Shown: positions 1 to 9,067 of the stretch, one piece after another
Layout of the letters: each line of letters opens with the position of its first letter
Position numbering within the stretch: the first letter of the stretch is position 1
DNA from: Verrucomicrobiaceae bacterium
GTDB lineage: Bacteria; Verrucomicrobiota; Verrucomicrobiia; Verrucomicrobiales; Verrucomicrobiaceae
Assembly (NCBI GenBank): GCA_027486585.1
Contig: JAIXOU010000114.1
Location: 1 to 35,300, forward strand
Length of the DNA stretch: 35,300 nt
Reading direction: 5' to 3'
The notes under the pieces: generated by a model
Databases searched by the model: none
What the model was told of the DNA's origin: nothing
What the model saw: only the letters and a program-made list of their open reading frames with translations
Position numbers and translations under genes: made by a program

Positions 1-2608
1 CACGATCAGGGAAGCCATCATCATCCCGGCCATCATCATCTTTTCCGTCGGAATCCAGAAAGCCTTTTTCCGCCGTTGTGACGAGAGCAGTATCATAACC
101 ATTATAGACTGATTGAGCGTAAACGATACAAGACACCTGCACCCCCATAATAGACACCGTTTTCAGGGTGATGTCTTTTTCTGTCTTGGGAAGAGTGCCA
201 CTTCTAAATTGGCGCTGCTCCACACGGCAATTGTTCAATGTGGCCGTGGCAGGCCCAGTGGCTGGTTGTAAATCAGAATAAACGACCATGCTCCGGGAGC
301 CGCCTAAAACAACGCCACGCACGCCGCCACTCAAGGGTTGACCATCCCAGGGTTCGTAAATAGTGCTGGGCAGATCTGATCCTGCTCGGCTCGGGTTGAA
401 GGTACTCACTCTGGGATAGTCATAGCGCTTCCAACTACCGTCATTGGAAACGACCGTAGCCAGCTGGCCATAGCCAGGTTGGTTCAACAGCTGATAATAG
501 GTGTAATCGGTGACTTTCTTGCCAGTGTCATTTTGGGCATTGGCAAAGGCCTCTCTCTTCGTGACCTCCCAGCCCCAGCCAAAATTCGTCTTGGTGGTCA
601 CCACCTTGGCTTCGATCAGGCCCGCAGGGCCTTCGGTGGTTTCAGTTAAAGTCTCAGTCATGGGGCCGGTCACGGTCACTTTCCGAATCAACTGAAAGGC
701 ATCTGCCCCACTCTTTTCCATGACCCATTCTGTGCGCTTAGCCGTTCCGTCGGTTTGTTCCGTGTATTCACGGTAAATCGTGACCCAGGAAGAACTGCCT
801 CGCGTCTCCGTTATTTTAGCCACCGTTTTAACACCCGCTGGCAGGGCCGCCTGCACATTCTCAAGCTTCCAGCTAACATAAGGCGCAGGTGCCCCTGAAA
901 CGAGTTCATAAAATTCGCCAGTCGTCACGGCAGCCGCCCCAGGATCTGTAGCTGGTACCGTGACCTTCGCACCCGAAGCTGGATCCACCCAAATCGGACG
1001 GTAAAAAGACAACGTGTAACCGCTCACGACTCCGCTGGCATCAACAGCCTCACGCATATCCACAAAACAATCAGGTGTCTTAATCTGGCGGCGATGGTGG
1101 GATGCCGTGGGAGCACCCGCAGGCAGTCCAGGCTGCGAACCCACACCCCAGCCCGTGGTTAACCCCCTCGTTTCAATCAACTTCGAGGTATTCCCATAAC
1201 TAAGAGTCGAAAGCAGGAAGGACTGCGGTGTCAGAACTTTTTCACTCAATGCCAAAGTGCCAGCTGAACGCCCATCGGCCATTTTAGTGCCTAGACTTAC
1301 CGTCCAATCCAAGCTTGCGATTGCAGTGTCACCTGATCCAGCCGGATCGGAGCTGGTTTTGATGATAGTAAAGCTCCCATTTCCTGTGACAGTATTCTCT
1401 GAACATTCATCAGGCGCCACATAGCAACAAGAGCATTTGCAGAGGTTAGGCTGATCCGATTTACAAAGACACTCTTCTGGATGATCATCGTCATCGTCAT
1501 CTTCATCATCTGGGACATAGCCCTGACCGCTGCAATTTTCGCAATCAACCTTACCATCATTGCCACATCTGATACAAGGTTGTGTGCTGTTAACGCTGCC
1601 ACTTCCACCGCAATTTTCGCACGCAGGTGTTTTCGTGATTTTGCCTGTAGAATTGCAAGGTTTGCAATCATTGGTTCCACCGCTGCATTCGGGGCAATCA
1701 ATCGTTGGTGAGCACTCAATTGGTGGCAACCAGTCGCGGCAACTTTCACAGCTTGGATTTCCTTTGTGGTTTTGGCATGTGTTGCAGGTCGTAGATTCAA
1801 TTATAGCATTTGGATCGTAATCTGGATTAGCTATCTGTCCTTTGTCACAGCTGCTTTTGCATCGAGTTTTGCCTTTGCCGCCACAGGTTGGACAATTCAT
1901 CTTGGTATCGCCATTACAAGAAGTGCATGGTGTGCTTTCTATCACGAAGCCATTTACGCAGCCATAACGTGGGCAGTCCACTTGGCCGCCATTACAACCA
2001 CTCGCAGTGCAAGGTTTTGTGCCAGGTGATGGTGGTGGTGTTGTTGTTGCACAAGGGCACTTGCAGCCGCTTTTTGTACAGCTAGTGGGACCACCATCAC
2101 CATCTCCTGGTCGATTATTTCCCCCAGTCATGCTCCCAGAAGCTCCGTCTGAGATTTCGTATGTTTTCCCACAGCTACCGCTTCCACTGACCGAAAAGGT
2201 AAAGGTCACGTCCTTACATTTCCCACTTGAAGTCCAAGCAATCGGCTCATTTAAATACTCTTCAGCCTTGAGTCCACTAATGGATTGTGTTTGCCCACCA
2301 AGTTCCGAGCACTGCTGACTGGTCTGGAACGTAAGGGTCTGTCCACGTATATTGACTGTGACAGGACCCGCTGCTTTCCCTGAGGCAGCGACGTCAATGG
2401 ATATTTCACCTTCAGAGTTACCGCTGCCAGATGAATCACCACCACAGCAGGCTTGTGCCCAAAGTTGAATGCCGATAGCTCCAAATAAGATCAAAGTGCA
2501 GGCCAAAGGGATAAATGAAGAGCGCTTGGACTTGGCTTTCTGCCTTGGCTTGGGTTCCTCATCCAGCCAGTTTAACGCTTTTGAATAAAGGGTTTTGATC
2601 TTCCTCAT
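1..2608 (-). CDS. Large exported cysteine-rich protein with RHS/YD-like region, 3' end outside window
   Basis: An uninterrupted frame of 869 codons runs from the ATG at 2608 off the left edge with no stop. After a basic 31-residue N-region there is a hydrophobic stretch (about residues 32-49) ending in WAQA, which suggests a long signal peptide or signal anchor and export. Residues 176-402 are extremely cysteine-rich, with many CxxC pairs. Several fit the DnaJ zinc-finger pattern CxxCxGxG exactly (CPTCGGKG, CENCGGSG, CENCSGQG) and others are degenerate. An acidic run of Asp residues follows. Residues from about 410 onward resemble the N-terminal part of RHS/YD-repeat proteins (Tyr-rich, short beta-like strands, e.g. 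YTYYQLLNQPGYGQL). The last visible residues are an Asp/Gly-rich stretch like a calcium loop. It lies 35 bp downstream of the repeat protein at 2644-6132 and is probably cotranscribed. The RHS assignment is inference; the frame and cysteine motifs are seen directly. No Shine-Dalgarno is visible. Confidence 0.8.
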   Translation of the reverse strand, partial: MRKIKTLYSKALNWLDEEPKPRQKAKSKRSSFIPLACTLILFGAIGIQLWAQACCGGDSSGSGNSEGEISIDVAASGKAAGPVTVNIRGQTLTFQTSQQCSELGGQTQSISGLKAEEYLNEPIAWTSSGKCKDVTFTFSVSGSGSCGKTYEISDGASGSMTGGNNRPGDGDGGPTSCTKSGCKCPCATTTPPPSPGTKPCTASGCNGGQVDCPRYGCVNGFVIESTPCTSCNGDTKMNCPTCGGKGKTRCKSSCDKGQIANPDYDPNAIIESTTCNTCQNHKGNPSCESCRDWLPPIECSPTIDCPECSGGTNDCKPCNSTGKITKTPACENCGGSGSVNSTQPCIRCGNDGKVDCENCSGQGYVPDDEDDDDDDHPEECLCKSDQPNLCKCSCCYVAPDECSENTVTGNGSFTIIKTSSDPAGSGDTAIASLDWTVSLGTKMADGRSAGTLALSEKVLTPQSFLLSTLSYGNTSKLIETRGLTTGWGVGSQPGLPAGAPTASHHRRQIKTPDCFVDMREAVDASGVVSGYTLSFYRPIWVDPASGAKVTVPATDPGAAAVTTGEFYELVSGAPAPYVSWKLENVQAALPAGVKTVAKITETRGSSSWVTIYREYTEQTDGTAKRTEWVMEKSGADAFQLIRKVTVTGPMTETLTETTEGPAGLIEAKVVTTKTNFGWGWEVTKREAFANAQNDTGKKVTDYTYYQLLNQPGYGQLATVVSNDGSWKRYDYPRVSTFNPSRAGSDLPSTIYEPWDGQPLSGGVRGVVLGGSRSMVVYSDLQPATGPATATLNNCRVEQRQFRSGTLPKTEKDITLKTVSIMGVQVSCIVYAQSVYNGYDTALVTTAEKGFLDSDGKDDDGRDDDGFPDR

Positions 2609-2643
2609 AAGTAGATTCTTGGTGTGGTTCAAAAGTCTGGAAA

Positions 2644-5600
2644 TTAAAGGTTATCAAGTGAGGTCAGCACCCTGAGCCCAATGAGACTTCTTAGATTGGA
2701 CTGGGCGTTTAGTGGGTCTGTGCCCGCTTCTCTTTCGGCACTATCAGAAAAACCGTCCCCATCTGTATCTGCTAGGCGCGGATCTATCCCCAGCGCAATC
2801 TCTTGGCTATTTGTAATACCGTCACCATCGTAGTCCTCATTACCATCTCCAAGGTTATTAAAGTCTGAATCTTCCGCCAAGGGATTGCTGTTCAAACGAA
2901 ATTCCCAGAGATTGGTTAGGTCATCAGAATCGCTATCCACGTTGCCATCTGCAACCCGAAGTTGCAGCCCATTCGTGGTGTACTTCCATCTGCCATACTC
3001 ATGTTCCCAAAGGTCGCTCATACCGTCCCCGTCTAAATCCCCAGGCAGCTGTCTCTGATAAAAATAATGATCGGGTGCTGATGGACCGGCTAAGATTAGG
3101 TCCGCCCAATCCGGGACATTATTTCCATCCGCGTCGTCTGCAGGCGGTGTTGATCCATCGGAATGTCTGACCGCTAACATGAGTTGAAAGAGATCGCCCA
3201 AGGCTGTACCGTTTCCCATGGTATCCACGGTGTCTGGACGCAGCGCTAAAAGTCGTTCTTCTATGTTTAATACGCCGTCTCCATCAGGGTCAGCTACCGC
3301 ATCTGTAGGATCATTGCGAGACAAGACTTGTCGGAAACAATCTTCAAAAACATCAGATAACCCATCTCCATCGGAATCATAGCGAGCTAGATCAATATCA
3401 AGTGAAATGCCCATGGCATACTGGACTTTATTGTTCATGCCGTTCTGATCCAAATCATTAAGACCGTCCGCTGAAGAGTTTGGGTTTAAGCCATAGAATA
3501 GTTCGACACGGTCTGGAATGGTGTCCGTATCCGTATCAGTTAGATCGACCAAATCATAATCTGTGTACTGCGTGTTCCAACCTTTGGCTTTGCTAATCGA
3601 ATGTTTATCAAGAGGATTTGAGTTATGAATTCGGAATTCCTCGCCGTCTGTAAGGCCATCGCTATCAGTGTCTTTCATTTGAGGGTCAGTCCCGAGAATG
3701 GTTTCACGACTATTCGAGAGTCCGTCTTGGTCGGGATCGGCGAGGGCATCAATGGTTTCGGGAGCTTGATCATAGAAATTTTGAATACCATCTTCGTCCT
3801 CATCTCCAAAAACGTTAGTCCACCAGGTGATGCCGTTATGTGGGCTTGTGTTATCCGCCTTGTTTGGCTCTGGGTCATTGAGATCCAAATATCCATCCAT
3901 ATCACTATCTATTCTGTCTGACTCATAGGGGCGCGGATCATAAAAATTGTACAGACCATCATTATCTTCATCTTCATAGGCACCTCCGTACCAATCCACT
4001 TGATTGATGAAACTATGGTTGGCTGAAGATTTCGGCATGGGATCATGCAGCCCTTGCGCATCAACGGTGTCGAACGCGTCTTGATCCTCGTTGTTATTGC
4101 CATTCAGGGGGTCTTCTGGAAGCTCATCAATAAAGTTATAGAGTCCGTCTCGATCTGTGTCGCCGTAATATTTGATTAACTGATCAGCCCTTGCACTACT
4201 ATCCATTGAAACGCTTTCTTGTAATGGATCATAGGCATCAGCAATACCGTCATGATCACTGTCAGGATTGGGCTGATAGTTAGGCGGAGGCTGGATTGGG
4301 TTTCCATCCGCATCTAGTGGATAGTCCCAGTATGGTTGAGGTTCTGGAAGAGGTGATGGATCTGTGGCGTTAGGAATGGTGTCGGCGTCTAGATCCCCAC
4401 TAGCTGACCAAGGAAGCGTATCCACTCCATTCACTGTCCAAAGCATGCCGTTTTGTGAACTAATCTCTAAGTGAGGCTCAGCTGGGCGATTTGACGTGTT
4501 TGGTTCACCATCCCAATAATTCAAAAGTCCATCTTGATCGGAGTCCCCCCAAACATCCTGACTCCATGCTATATCATTGATTGGGCTAAGGTTGGTGGCA
4601 CTTTTTGGGTCTGGATCATTATTATTGAGAATGCCATCACCGTCGAAATCGGCTAACCCATCGTATTTACTCCAAGGAAAGAGGTCGTGGAAATTGACAG
4701 TTCCATCGTTGTCGATGTCTTCAAGCGGACTTGTCGGCCAATCCAGCCCATTGGCTACACTATGATTTGATGTGTCGTTTGGCGCTGGATCTACTGAGTT
4801 TTCAATTCCGTCATCATCATTGTCAGTGTCCTCGTCTGGCGGGGCTCCATTCCGTGGATCATCAGGCCAAGCATCATTATAATTGAAAACTCCGTCTGAA
4901 TCATTATCTCCGAACACATTGCTGTACCAATAAATGAAATTGTTAGAAGAGTAGTTATTCCAATCGTAAGGATAAGGATCTATGTCATCAGTATAGGAAT
5001 CCCAATCCGAATCTTGCGGGTAAGTCCAAACACAATAAACATAACCATTGTTTGAGTCATAAGGCCAAGCATCAGAGTGATTTGGGTAGCCATCGGAATC
5101 TGAATCTCCCAAAACATTGCTATACCAATATTGACCATTTGTGGAAGAATAGTTTGAATAATCGCTTGGGTAAGGATCTTGATCATTTGTTAATCCATCG
5201 CTGTCTGAGTCATTGTTTCCCGAGGATGAGCCATTGTTTGAATCGTAGGGCCAAGGATCATTATAATTCACCCAGCCATCAGAATCCGAATCTCCCAAAA
5301 CACTGCTATACCAATATTGGCCGTTAGTAGATGAATAGTTTGAATGATCGCTTGGATATGGATCTGATTCATTGTTTAATCCATCACCATCGCCATCAGG
5401 ACTACCATTGTTCGCATCATAAGGATAACTATCCCAATAATTTGCAATCGAATCAGAATCCGCATCGCCTAGCGCGTCACCATGCCAATTCAAATAATTG
5501 TTAAAACTGTAGTTGGCGCTGCTAGCCGAATCGGGATCAATGGAGTCATTCAAACCGTCCTGATCATTATCGTTATTCAGTGGATCGAGTGGGTAGGAGT

Positions 5601-6132
5601 CAAAAGGGTTCTTTGTTCCATCTCCGTCGTAGTCTGAATAGCTGGCATTTGGAAACTGAGGGAGAATTCCACTCGTGTACGTTACATTGAAAGATCCGTA
5701 AAAATCATCAAAGTCACTGACTTGGTCGCCATTACTATCCCAGGTTGTTAAGGAAAATGGTTTCCCATAGCTTTGAATTGCCAAATGGATTTCATCGCCG
5801 TCACCAAGGCCGTCCCCGTCTGTATCAAAAATGAATGGGTTAGAATTATATTGTAATTCCTCGACATTAGTAGCGTTGTCTGAATCAATGTCTATGCCGA
5901 TGGTATCTAGTTGAAGCAATGTGAATGTTTGACTAGTTGAAGGATCAATCCACTGATCTGGAATGCTATCAAGATCTACATCTACCCATGATGATTCAGC
6001 TAATAATGGCTGAAGACTCAATAAAATTGAAGCCAACACTTGAATCGCTGCCGCCCAAGGACTACGAAAGCGAGGGAGAACCTGTACGTAAGGTTTCATG
6101 TGGGGATTCAGATGCAACGAGTTTTTGGACAT
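2644..6132 (-). CDS. Exported thrombospondin type 3-like repeat protein (calcium-binding, giant)
   Basis: A 1162-residue protein with an N-terminal signal peptide (basic N-region, hydrophobic segment at about residues 28-45, likely cleavage after LLA-ES). The mature part is built from Asp-rich DxDxDG loops typical of thrombospondin type 3 / EF-hand-like calcium-binding repeats. From about residue 190 to 800 they form roughly ten compound units of about 57-85 residues. Each unit has one loop of the form DxDxDGxxNxxDPxPxD, a middle segment with N-x-S and a Trp/Tyr core (NYSSTNGQYWYS in the best copies), and then a second loop GDxDxDGxxNxxD. The last 300 residues contain more canonical repeats such as DTDGDGFSD. 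The protein is probably a rigid, calcium-stabilised cell-surface or secreted stalk. ATG at 6132 is used; an in-frame Met12 is an alternative. Base composition is low in G+C (19 of 60 at 5101-5160) compared with ftsK next door (40 of 60 at 7441-7500). Confidence 0.88.
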   Translation of the reverse strand: MSKNSLHLNPHMKPYVQVLPRFRSPWAAAIQVLASILLSLQPLLAESSWVDVDLDSIPDQWIDPSTSQTFTLLQLDTIGIDIDSDNATNVEELQYNSNPFIFDTDGDGLGDGDEIHLAIQSYGKPFSLTTWDSNGDQVSDFDDFYGSFNVTYTSGILPQFPNASYSDYDGDGTKNPFDSYPLDPLNNDNDQDGLNDSIDPDSASSANYSFNNYLNWHGDALGDADSDSIANYWDSYPYDANNGSPDGDGDGLNNESDPYPSDHSNYSSTNGQYWYSSVLGDSDSDGWVNYNDPWPYDSNNGSSSGNNDSDSDGLTNDQDPYPSDYSNYSSTNGQYWYSNVLGDSDSDGYPNHSDAWPYDSNNGYVYCVWTYPQDSDWDSYTDDIDPYPYDWNNYSSNNFIYWYSNVFGDNDSDGVFNYNDAWPDDPRNGAPPDEDTDNDDDGIENSVDPAPNDTSNHSVANGLDWPTSPLEDIDNDGTVNFHDLFPWSKYDGLADFDGDGILNNNDPDPKSATNLSPINDIAWSQDVWGDSDQDGLLNYWDGEPNTSNRPAEPHLEISSQNGMLWTVNGVDTLPWSASGDLDADTIPNATDPSPLPEPQPYWDYPLDADGNPIQPPPNYQPNPDSDHDGIADAYDPLQESVSMDSSARADQLIKYYGDTDRDGLYNFIDELPEDPLNGNNNEDQDAFDTVDAQGLHDPMPKSSANHSFINQVDWYGGAYEDEDNDGLYNFYDPRPYESDRIDSDMDGYLDLNDPEPNKADNTSPHNGITWWTNVFGDEDEDGIQNFYDQAPETIDALADPDQDGLSNSRETILGTDPQMKDTDSDGLTDGEEFRIHNSNPLDKHSISKAKGWNTQYTDYDLVDLTDTDTDTIPDRVELFYGLNPNSSADGLNDLDQNGMNNKVQYAMGISLDIDLARYDSDGDGLSDVFEDCFRQVLSRNDPTDAVADPDGDGVLNIEERLLALRPDTVDTMGNGTALGDLFQLMLAVRHSDGSTPPADDADGNNVPDWADLILAGPSAPDHYFYQRQLPGDLDGDGMSDLWEHEYGRWKYTTNGLQLRVADGNVDSDSDDLTNLWEFRLNSNPLAEDSDFNNLGDGNEDYDGDGITNSQEIALGIDPRLADTDGDGFSDSAEREAGTDPLNAQSNLRSLIGLRVLTSLDNL

Positions 6133-6191
6133 ACTTTGTGTGAATCAATTAATTAACACCGTTAGTTGATCTCAAAAAAATCATTGAGAGG

Positions 6192-6225
6192 CAAGAATAT
6201 TGTTCACTGTTTTCAAGAATATTGT
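6192..6225. promoter_or_regulatory. Direct repeat CAAGAATATTGT x2 in divergent intergenic region
   Basis: The 12-mer CAAGAATATTGT occurs at 6192-6203 and again, identical, at 6214-6225. The start-to-start distance is 22 bp, about two helical turns. Both copies lie in the 213-bp AT-rich gap between the divergent repeat-protein gene (start 6132) and ftsK (start 6346). The arrangement fits a regulator binding on one face of the DNA. No regulator is identified, so this is a candidate only. Confidence 0.4.
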
Positions 6226-6345
6226 CCGATATCAGCTATTTCATCCCTATAGCCAGATTTTTCCTCCGTCGTGATTGAGTTTTGTTGATATTTTGGATAA
6301 GTTGAGTAATTGTGGGCGATTAATCCCGAATTCCTCTAAAAACGC

Positions 6346-9024
6346 ATGGCACAGGCAGCAACAGCAGCACGTCCGGCACGTTCGCGTGACCAGCAGAAAG
6401 ATAGTCCCTGGAACGATCCCATTGGCATTGGGATGCTGGTTCTGGCGGCGATGTATTTGTTGGCGCTGATTTCTTATGATCCTCGGGATCTGCCTGCGTG
6501 GTCGCATTTTAGCACGGCTCAGGAAAGCGCTGGTGTGCGGCATAATTTCATTGGCGTGCTGGGGGCTATCGGAGCGGGCTACACTCTGGCGTTGGCGGGC
6601 TGGGCTACTTATTTGCTGCCTTTTAGCCTGACTTGGTTCGGGGTGTGCAAGCTTTCTTCTAACATCAAGATCAGTGGTCGCTCTTGGCTGGGCGTGGTGC
6701 TCATGATCATCAGCGCGGCGGCTATTATCGAGGTGCAGGGCATTTTGAGTTCGAAGGATGACATCACGCCGCTGGGTGGTGGTGGGGGCTTGGGGTATTT
6801 GATTGGGGGCAGTCTTTTCTCCAATCTGCTCGGTGTGTTTGGTTCGACCGTGATTCTGGGTGGGATTTATGCGGTGGGCTTTTTCCTGACCAGCGGACTG
6901 CATCCAGTGCAGGTGATGGAGGAGATTCGCCATGAGATCTCGATGATGATCGAGCGTGCCCGTATCCGTCGGGAACTGGAGGATGAAATGGCCGAGGCTG
7001 AGGCCAATGGGATCAGCCCGGCAGCTCAGGTGGCGGTGAAGAAAAAGCGTCCGGCTAAAGATGAAGTTCGTGCGGATGGTAGGCCGGCTGGGCCTTTGGT
7101 TACGCCTGAATTGGGTCTGACCTTTGAGCCGCAGAAGCCGAAGATCATTGATTCCTCGGCACCGCGAGTGCATTCAGATGAGGATAAAGATAAGCCGAAG
7201 CTTTCAGATGTTTGGGAAAAGAAACGTGCTCAAAAGATAGAGCAGGCACCTCATGGTTCCCTCGGTGGACTGACGGTCCGCTTCAAAGATTACAAGTTGC
7301 CGGCGCTGGATCTGCTGCACTGGGCGGATGATACGGAACGGTTGCCGACGGATAAAGGCGAGCTGCTAGCGATTCAGGACACGATCATTAAATCACTGGC
7401 CAGTTTTGGCGTGAAGGTCGAGGCGGGTGACATCACGCGGGGGCCAGCCATCACGCGGTATGAAGTTCGCCCCGTGGACGGTCTGCGTGTGGCGCGAATC
7501 GCGGCTCTGGATGACGACATCGCCCGGGCGACTTGTGCGGAGCGCATCAATATTTTGGCTCCGATTCCTGGGAAAGACACGGTCGGTATTGAGCTGGCCA
7601 ATCGTGAGAAGACGGCGGTGCGTATTCGTGAACTGCTAGAAGACGACATCTTTGCGAATGGCAAGGCGAGGATTCCGATCGCGCTGGGTAAGGACGTTTA
7701 CGGCAAGACGATCATTGGCGATCTCGCTGGAATGCCGCATCTGCTGGTGGCCGGTGCGACGGGCTCGGGGAAATCGGTGTGTATCAATGGCATCATCACC
7801 AGCTTGTTGTGCCGGTTTGCACCGGATGAACTGCGGTTCATTATGATCGATCCAAAGGTGGTGGAAATGCAGGCCTACGCTGAGCTGCCGCATTTGGCCC
7901 TGCCTGTGGTGACTGATCCGAAGAAGGCGCTGATGGCGCTCCGCTGGGTGGTCAAGGAGATGGAAAATCGCTACCAAATGTTTGCTCATGAAGGCTGCCG
8001 CAATTTCGAGGTCTTCAATAATCGCAATCGCAAACGTGCTGCGGACAATGAGGCGCGCAGAGCGGCTGCTGCAGCAGCGATGCCTGTCACAGAGGAGCCG
8101 TCCATTGTACTGAGTTCTGGGGCTAAACCAGCGACCACCAGTGCCGGGACGGACGATGTGCGCGTCTCAGCGGCTTTTGCCAAAGCGGCAGCTGCTGCGG
8201 ATAATCTGGTGGACGGCACCTCGCCGCCTTGGGAAGAGTTGGCTCCAGACACTGAGGCTGAGGTGTTGCCGGTAGAAAACCTCGAAGACGATAGCGGTAT
8301 CTGGCATGGCGATTCCCAGCCGCCTCCGCGTCGCAGTCAGCAGTTGGAGATTCCAGACACGCTGCCGTACATTGTGGTCATCATTGATGAGTTGGCGGAC
8401 CTGATGCAGACGGCTCCGGCTGACATTGAGGGTTCCATCGCCCGAATCACCCAAATGGCGCGTGCGGCTGGCATTCATCTCATCGTAGCCACTCAGACAC
8501 CGCGTGCCGATGTCATCACGGGGGTCATTAAGGCGAATATTCCGACTCGCATCGCTTTCCAGGTATCGTCTGCGCTGGATAGCCGAGTGATTCTGGATAA
8601 AAAAGGTGCTGAGAATCTGGTTGGCAAAGGGGACATGCTCTATGTGCCGCCTGGAGGAGCTCAGCAGATCCGCAGTCAGGGTGCCCTCGTCACGGATGAG
8701 GAGCTGCACGATCTCGTGGCGCACTGTGTTTCCCAGGGTAAACCGGTCTTTGATGTCCGAGTCGATGACGAAGGAAACGACTTCATGGGCGATGGCGAAG
8801 AAGGTGGCGGTGGCGTCAACTCGGAGGAAGAGGAGACCTTAGAGAAATGCCTAGAAGTCATGCGCCAGGAAAAAAAGGCCTCGACCAGTCTCTTTCAGCG
8901 GCGGTTACGCCTGGGTTATGGTCGCGCAGCCCGCATGATGGATATCCTCGAGGATCGCGGGATCATTGGTCCTGGCGATGGCGCAAAGCCGCGTGAGATT
9001 CTGGTTTCGATGGACATGATTTGA
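6346..9024 (+). CDS. ftsK: DNA translocase FtsK/SpoIIIE
   Basis: An 892-residue ATP-driven DNA pump that coordinates chromosome segregation and dimer resolution at the division septum. Residues about 25-190 contain hydrophobic membrane segments. A charged linker follows to about residue 320, then the alpha domain (KLPALDLL...) and the RecA-like motor. Walker A is GATGSGKS at 470-477, and Walker B is IVVIIDELADL with the DE at 681-682. The C-terminal winged-helix gamma domain (about 820-892) contains SLFQRRLRLGYGRAARMMD, which in the family reads KOPS/SRS sites and contacts XerD. Oddity: between the conserved FEVFNNRN (554-561) and Walker B there is an Ala-, Pro- and acid-rich insertion of about 100 residues (565-665), longer than in well-known homologues. 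The ATG at 6346 lacks an SD. The downstream vapB gene starts 43 bp after the stop. Confidence 0.96.
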   Translation: MAQAATAARPARSRDQQKDSPWNDPIGIGMLVLAAMYLLALISYDPRDLPAWSHFSTAQESAGVRHNFIGVLGAIGAGYTLALAGWATYLLPFSLTWFGVCKLSSNIKISGRSWLGVVLMIISAAAIIEVQGILSSKDDITPLGGGGGLGYLIGGSLFSNLLGVFGSTVILGGIYAVGFFLTSGLHPVQVMEEIRHEISMMIERARIRRELEDEMAEAEANGISPAAQVAVKKKRPAKDEVRADGRPAGPLVTPELGLTFEPQKPKIIDSSAPRVHSDEDKDKPKLSDVWEKKRAQKIEQAPHGSLGGLTVRFKDYKLPALDLLHWADDTERLPTDKGELLAIQDTIIKSLASFGVKVEAGDITRGPAITRYEVRPVDGLRVARIAALDDDIARATCAERINILAPIPGKDTVGIELANREKTAVRIRELLEDDIFANGKARIPIALGKDVYGKTIIGDLAGMPHLLVAGATGSGKSVCINGIITSLLCRFAPDELRFIMIDPKVVEMQAYAELPHLALPVVTDPKKALMALRWVVKEMENRYQMFAHEGCRNFEVFNNRNRKRAADNEARRAAAAAAMPVTEEPSIVLSSGAKPATTSAGTDDVRVSAAFAKAAAAADNLVDGTSPPWEELAPDTEAEVLPVENLEDDSGIWHGDSQPPPRRSQQLEIPDTLPYIVVIIDELADLMQTAPADIEGSIARITQMARAAGIHLIVATQTPRADVITGVIKANIPTRIAFQVSSALDSRVILDKKGAENLVGKGDMLYVPPGGAQQIRSQGALVTDEELHDLVAHCVSQGKPVFDVRVDDEGNDFMGDGEEGGGGVNSEEEETLEKCLEVMRQEKKASTSLFQRRLRLGYGRAARMMDILEDRGIIGPGDGAKPREILVSMDMI

Positions 9025-9036
9025 AGAAATGCTTGA

Positions 9037-9060
9037 ATGATGCATATGCGTATGCATCAT
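9037..9060. promoter_or_regulatory. Palindromic operator upstream of vapBC
   Basis: A perfect 10-bp inverted repeat, ATGATGCATA / TATGCATCAT, with a 4-bp centre (TGCG), ends 7 bp before the vapB start codon. Type II antitoxins such as VapB bind palindromes over their own promoter, alone and in complex with the toxin. Position and symmetry fit that role. Direct sight of the palindrome; function inferred. Confidence 0.7.
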
Positions 9061-9067
9061 TTGGCGC

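Noticed and set aside
1297-1800. 167-codon open frame on the minus strand within the left-edge gene
   Set aside because: It is in a different frame from the 869-codon cysteine-rich frame, which has the signal sequence and CxxC motifs.
6247-7173. Long Arg/His-rich open frame on the minus strand opposite ftsK
   Set aside because: It is antisense to the conserved ftsK N-terminal coding region, has low-complexity basic composition and no family motif.
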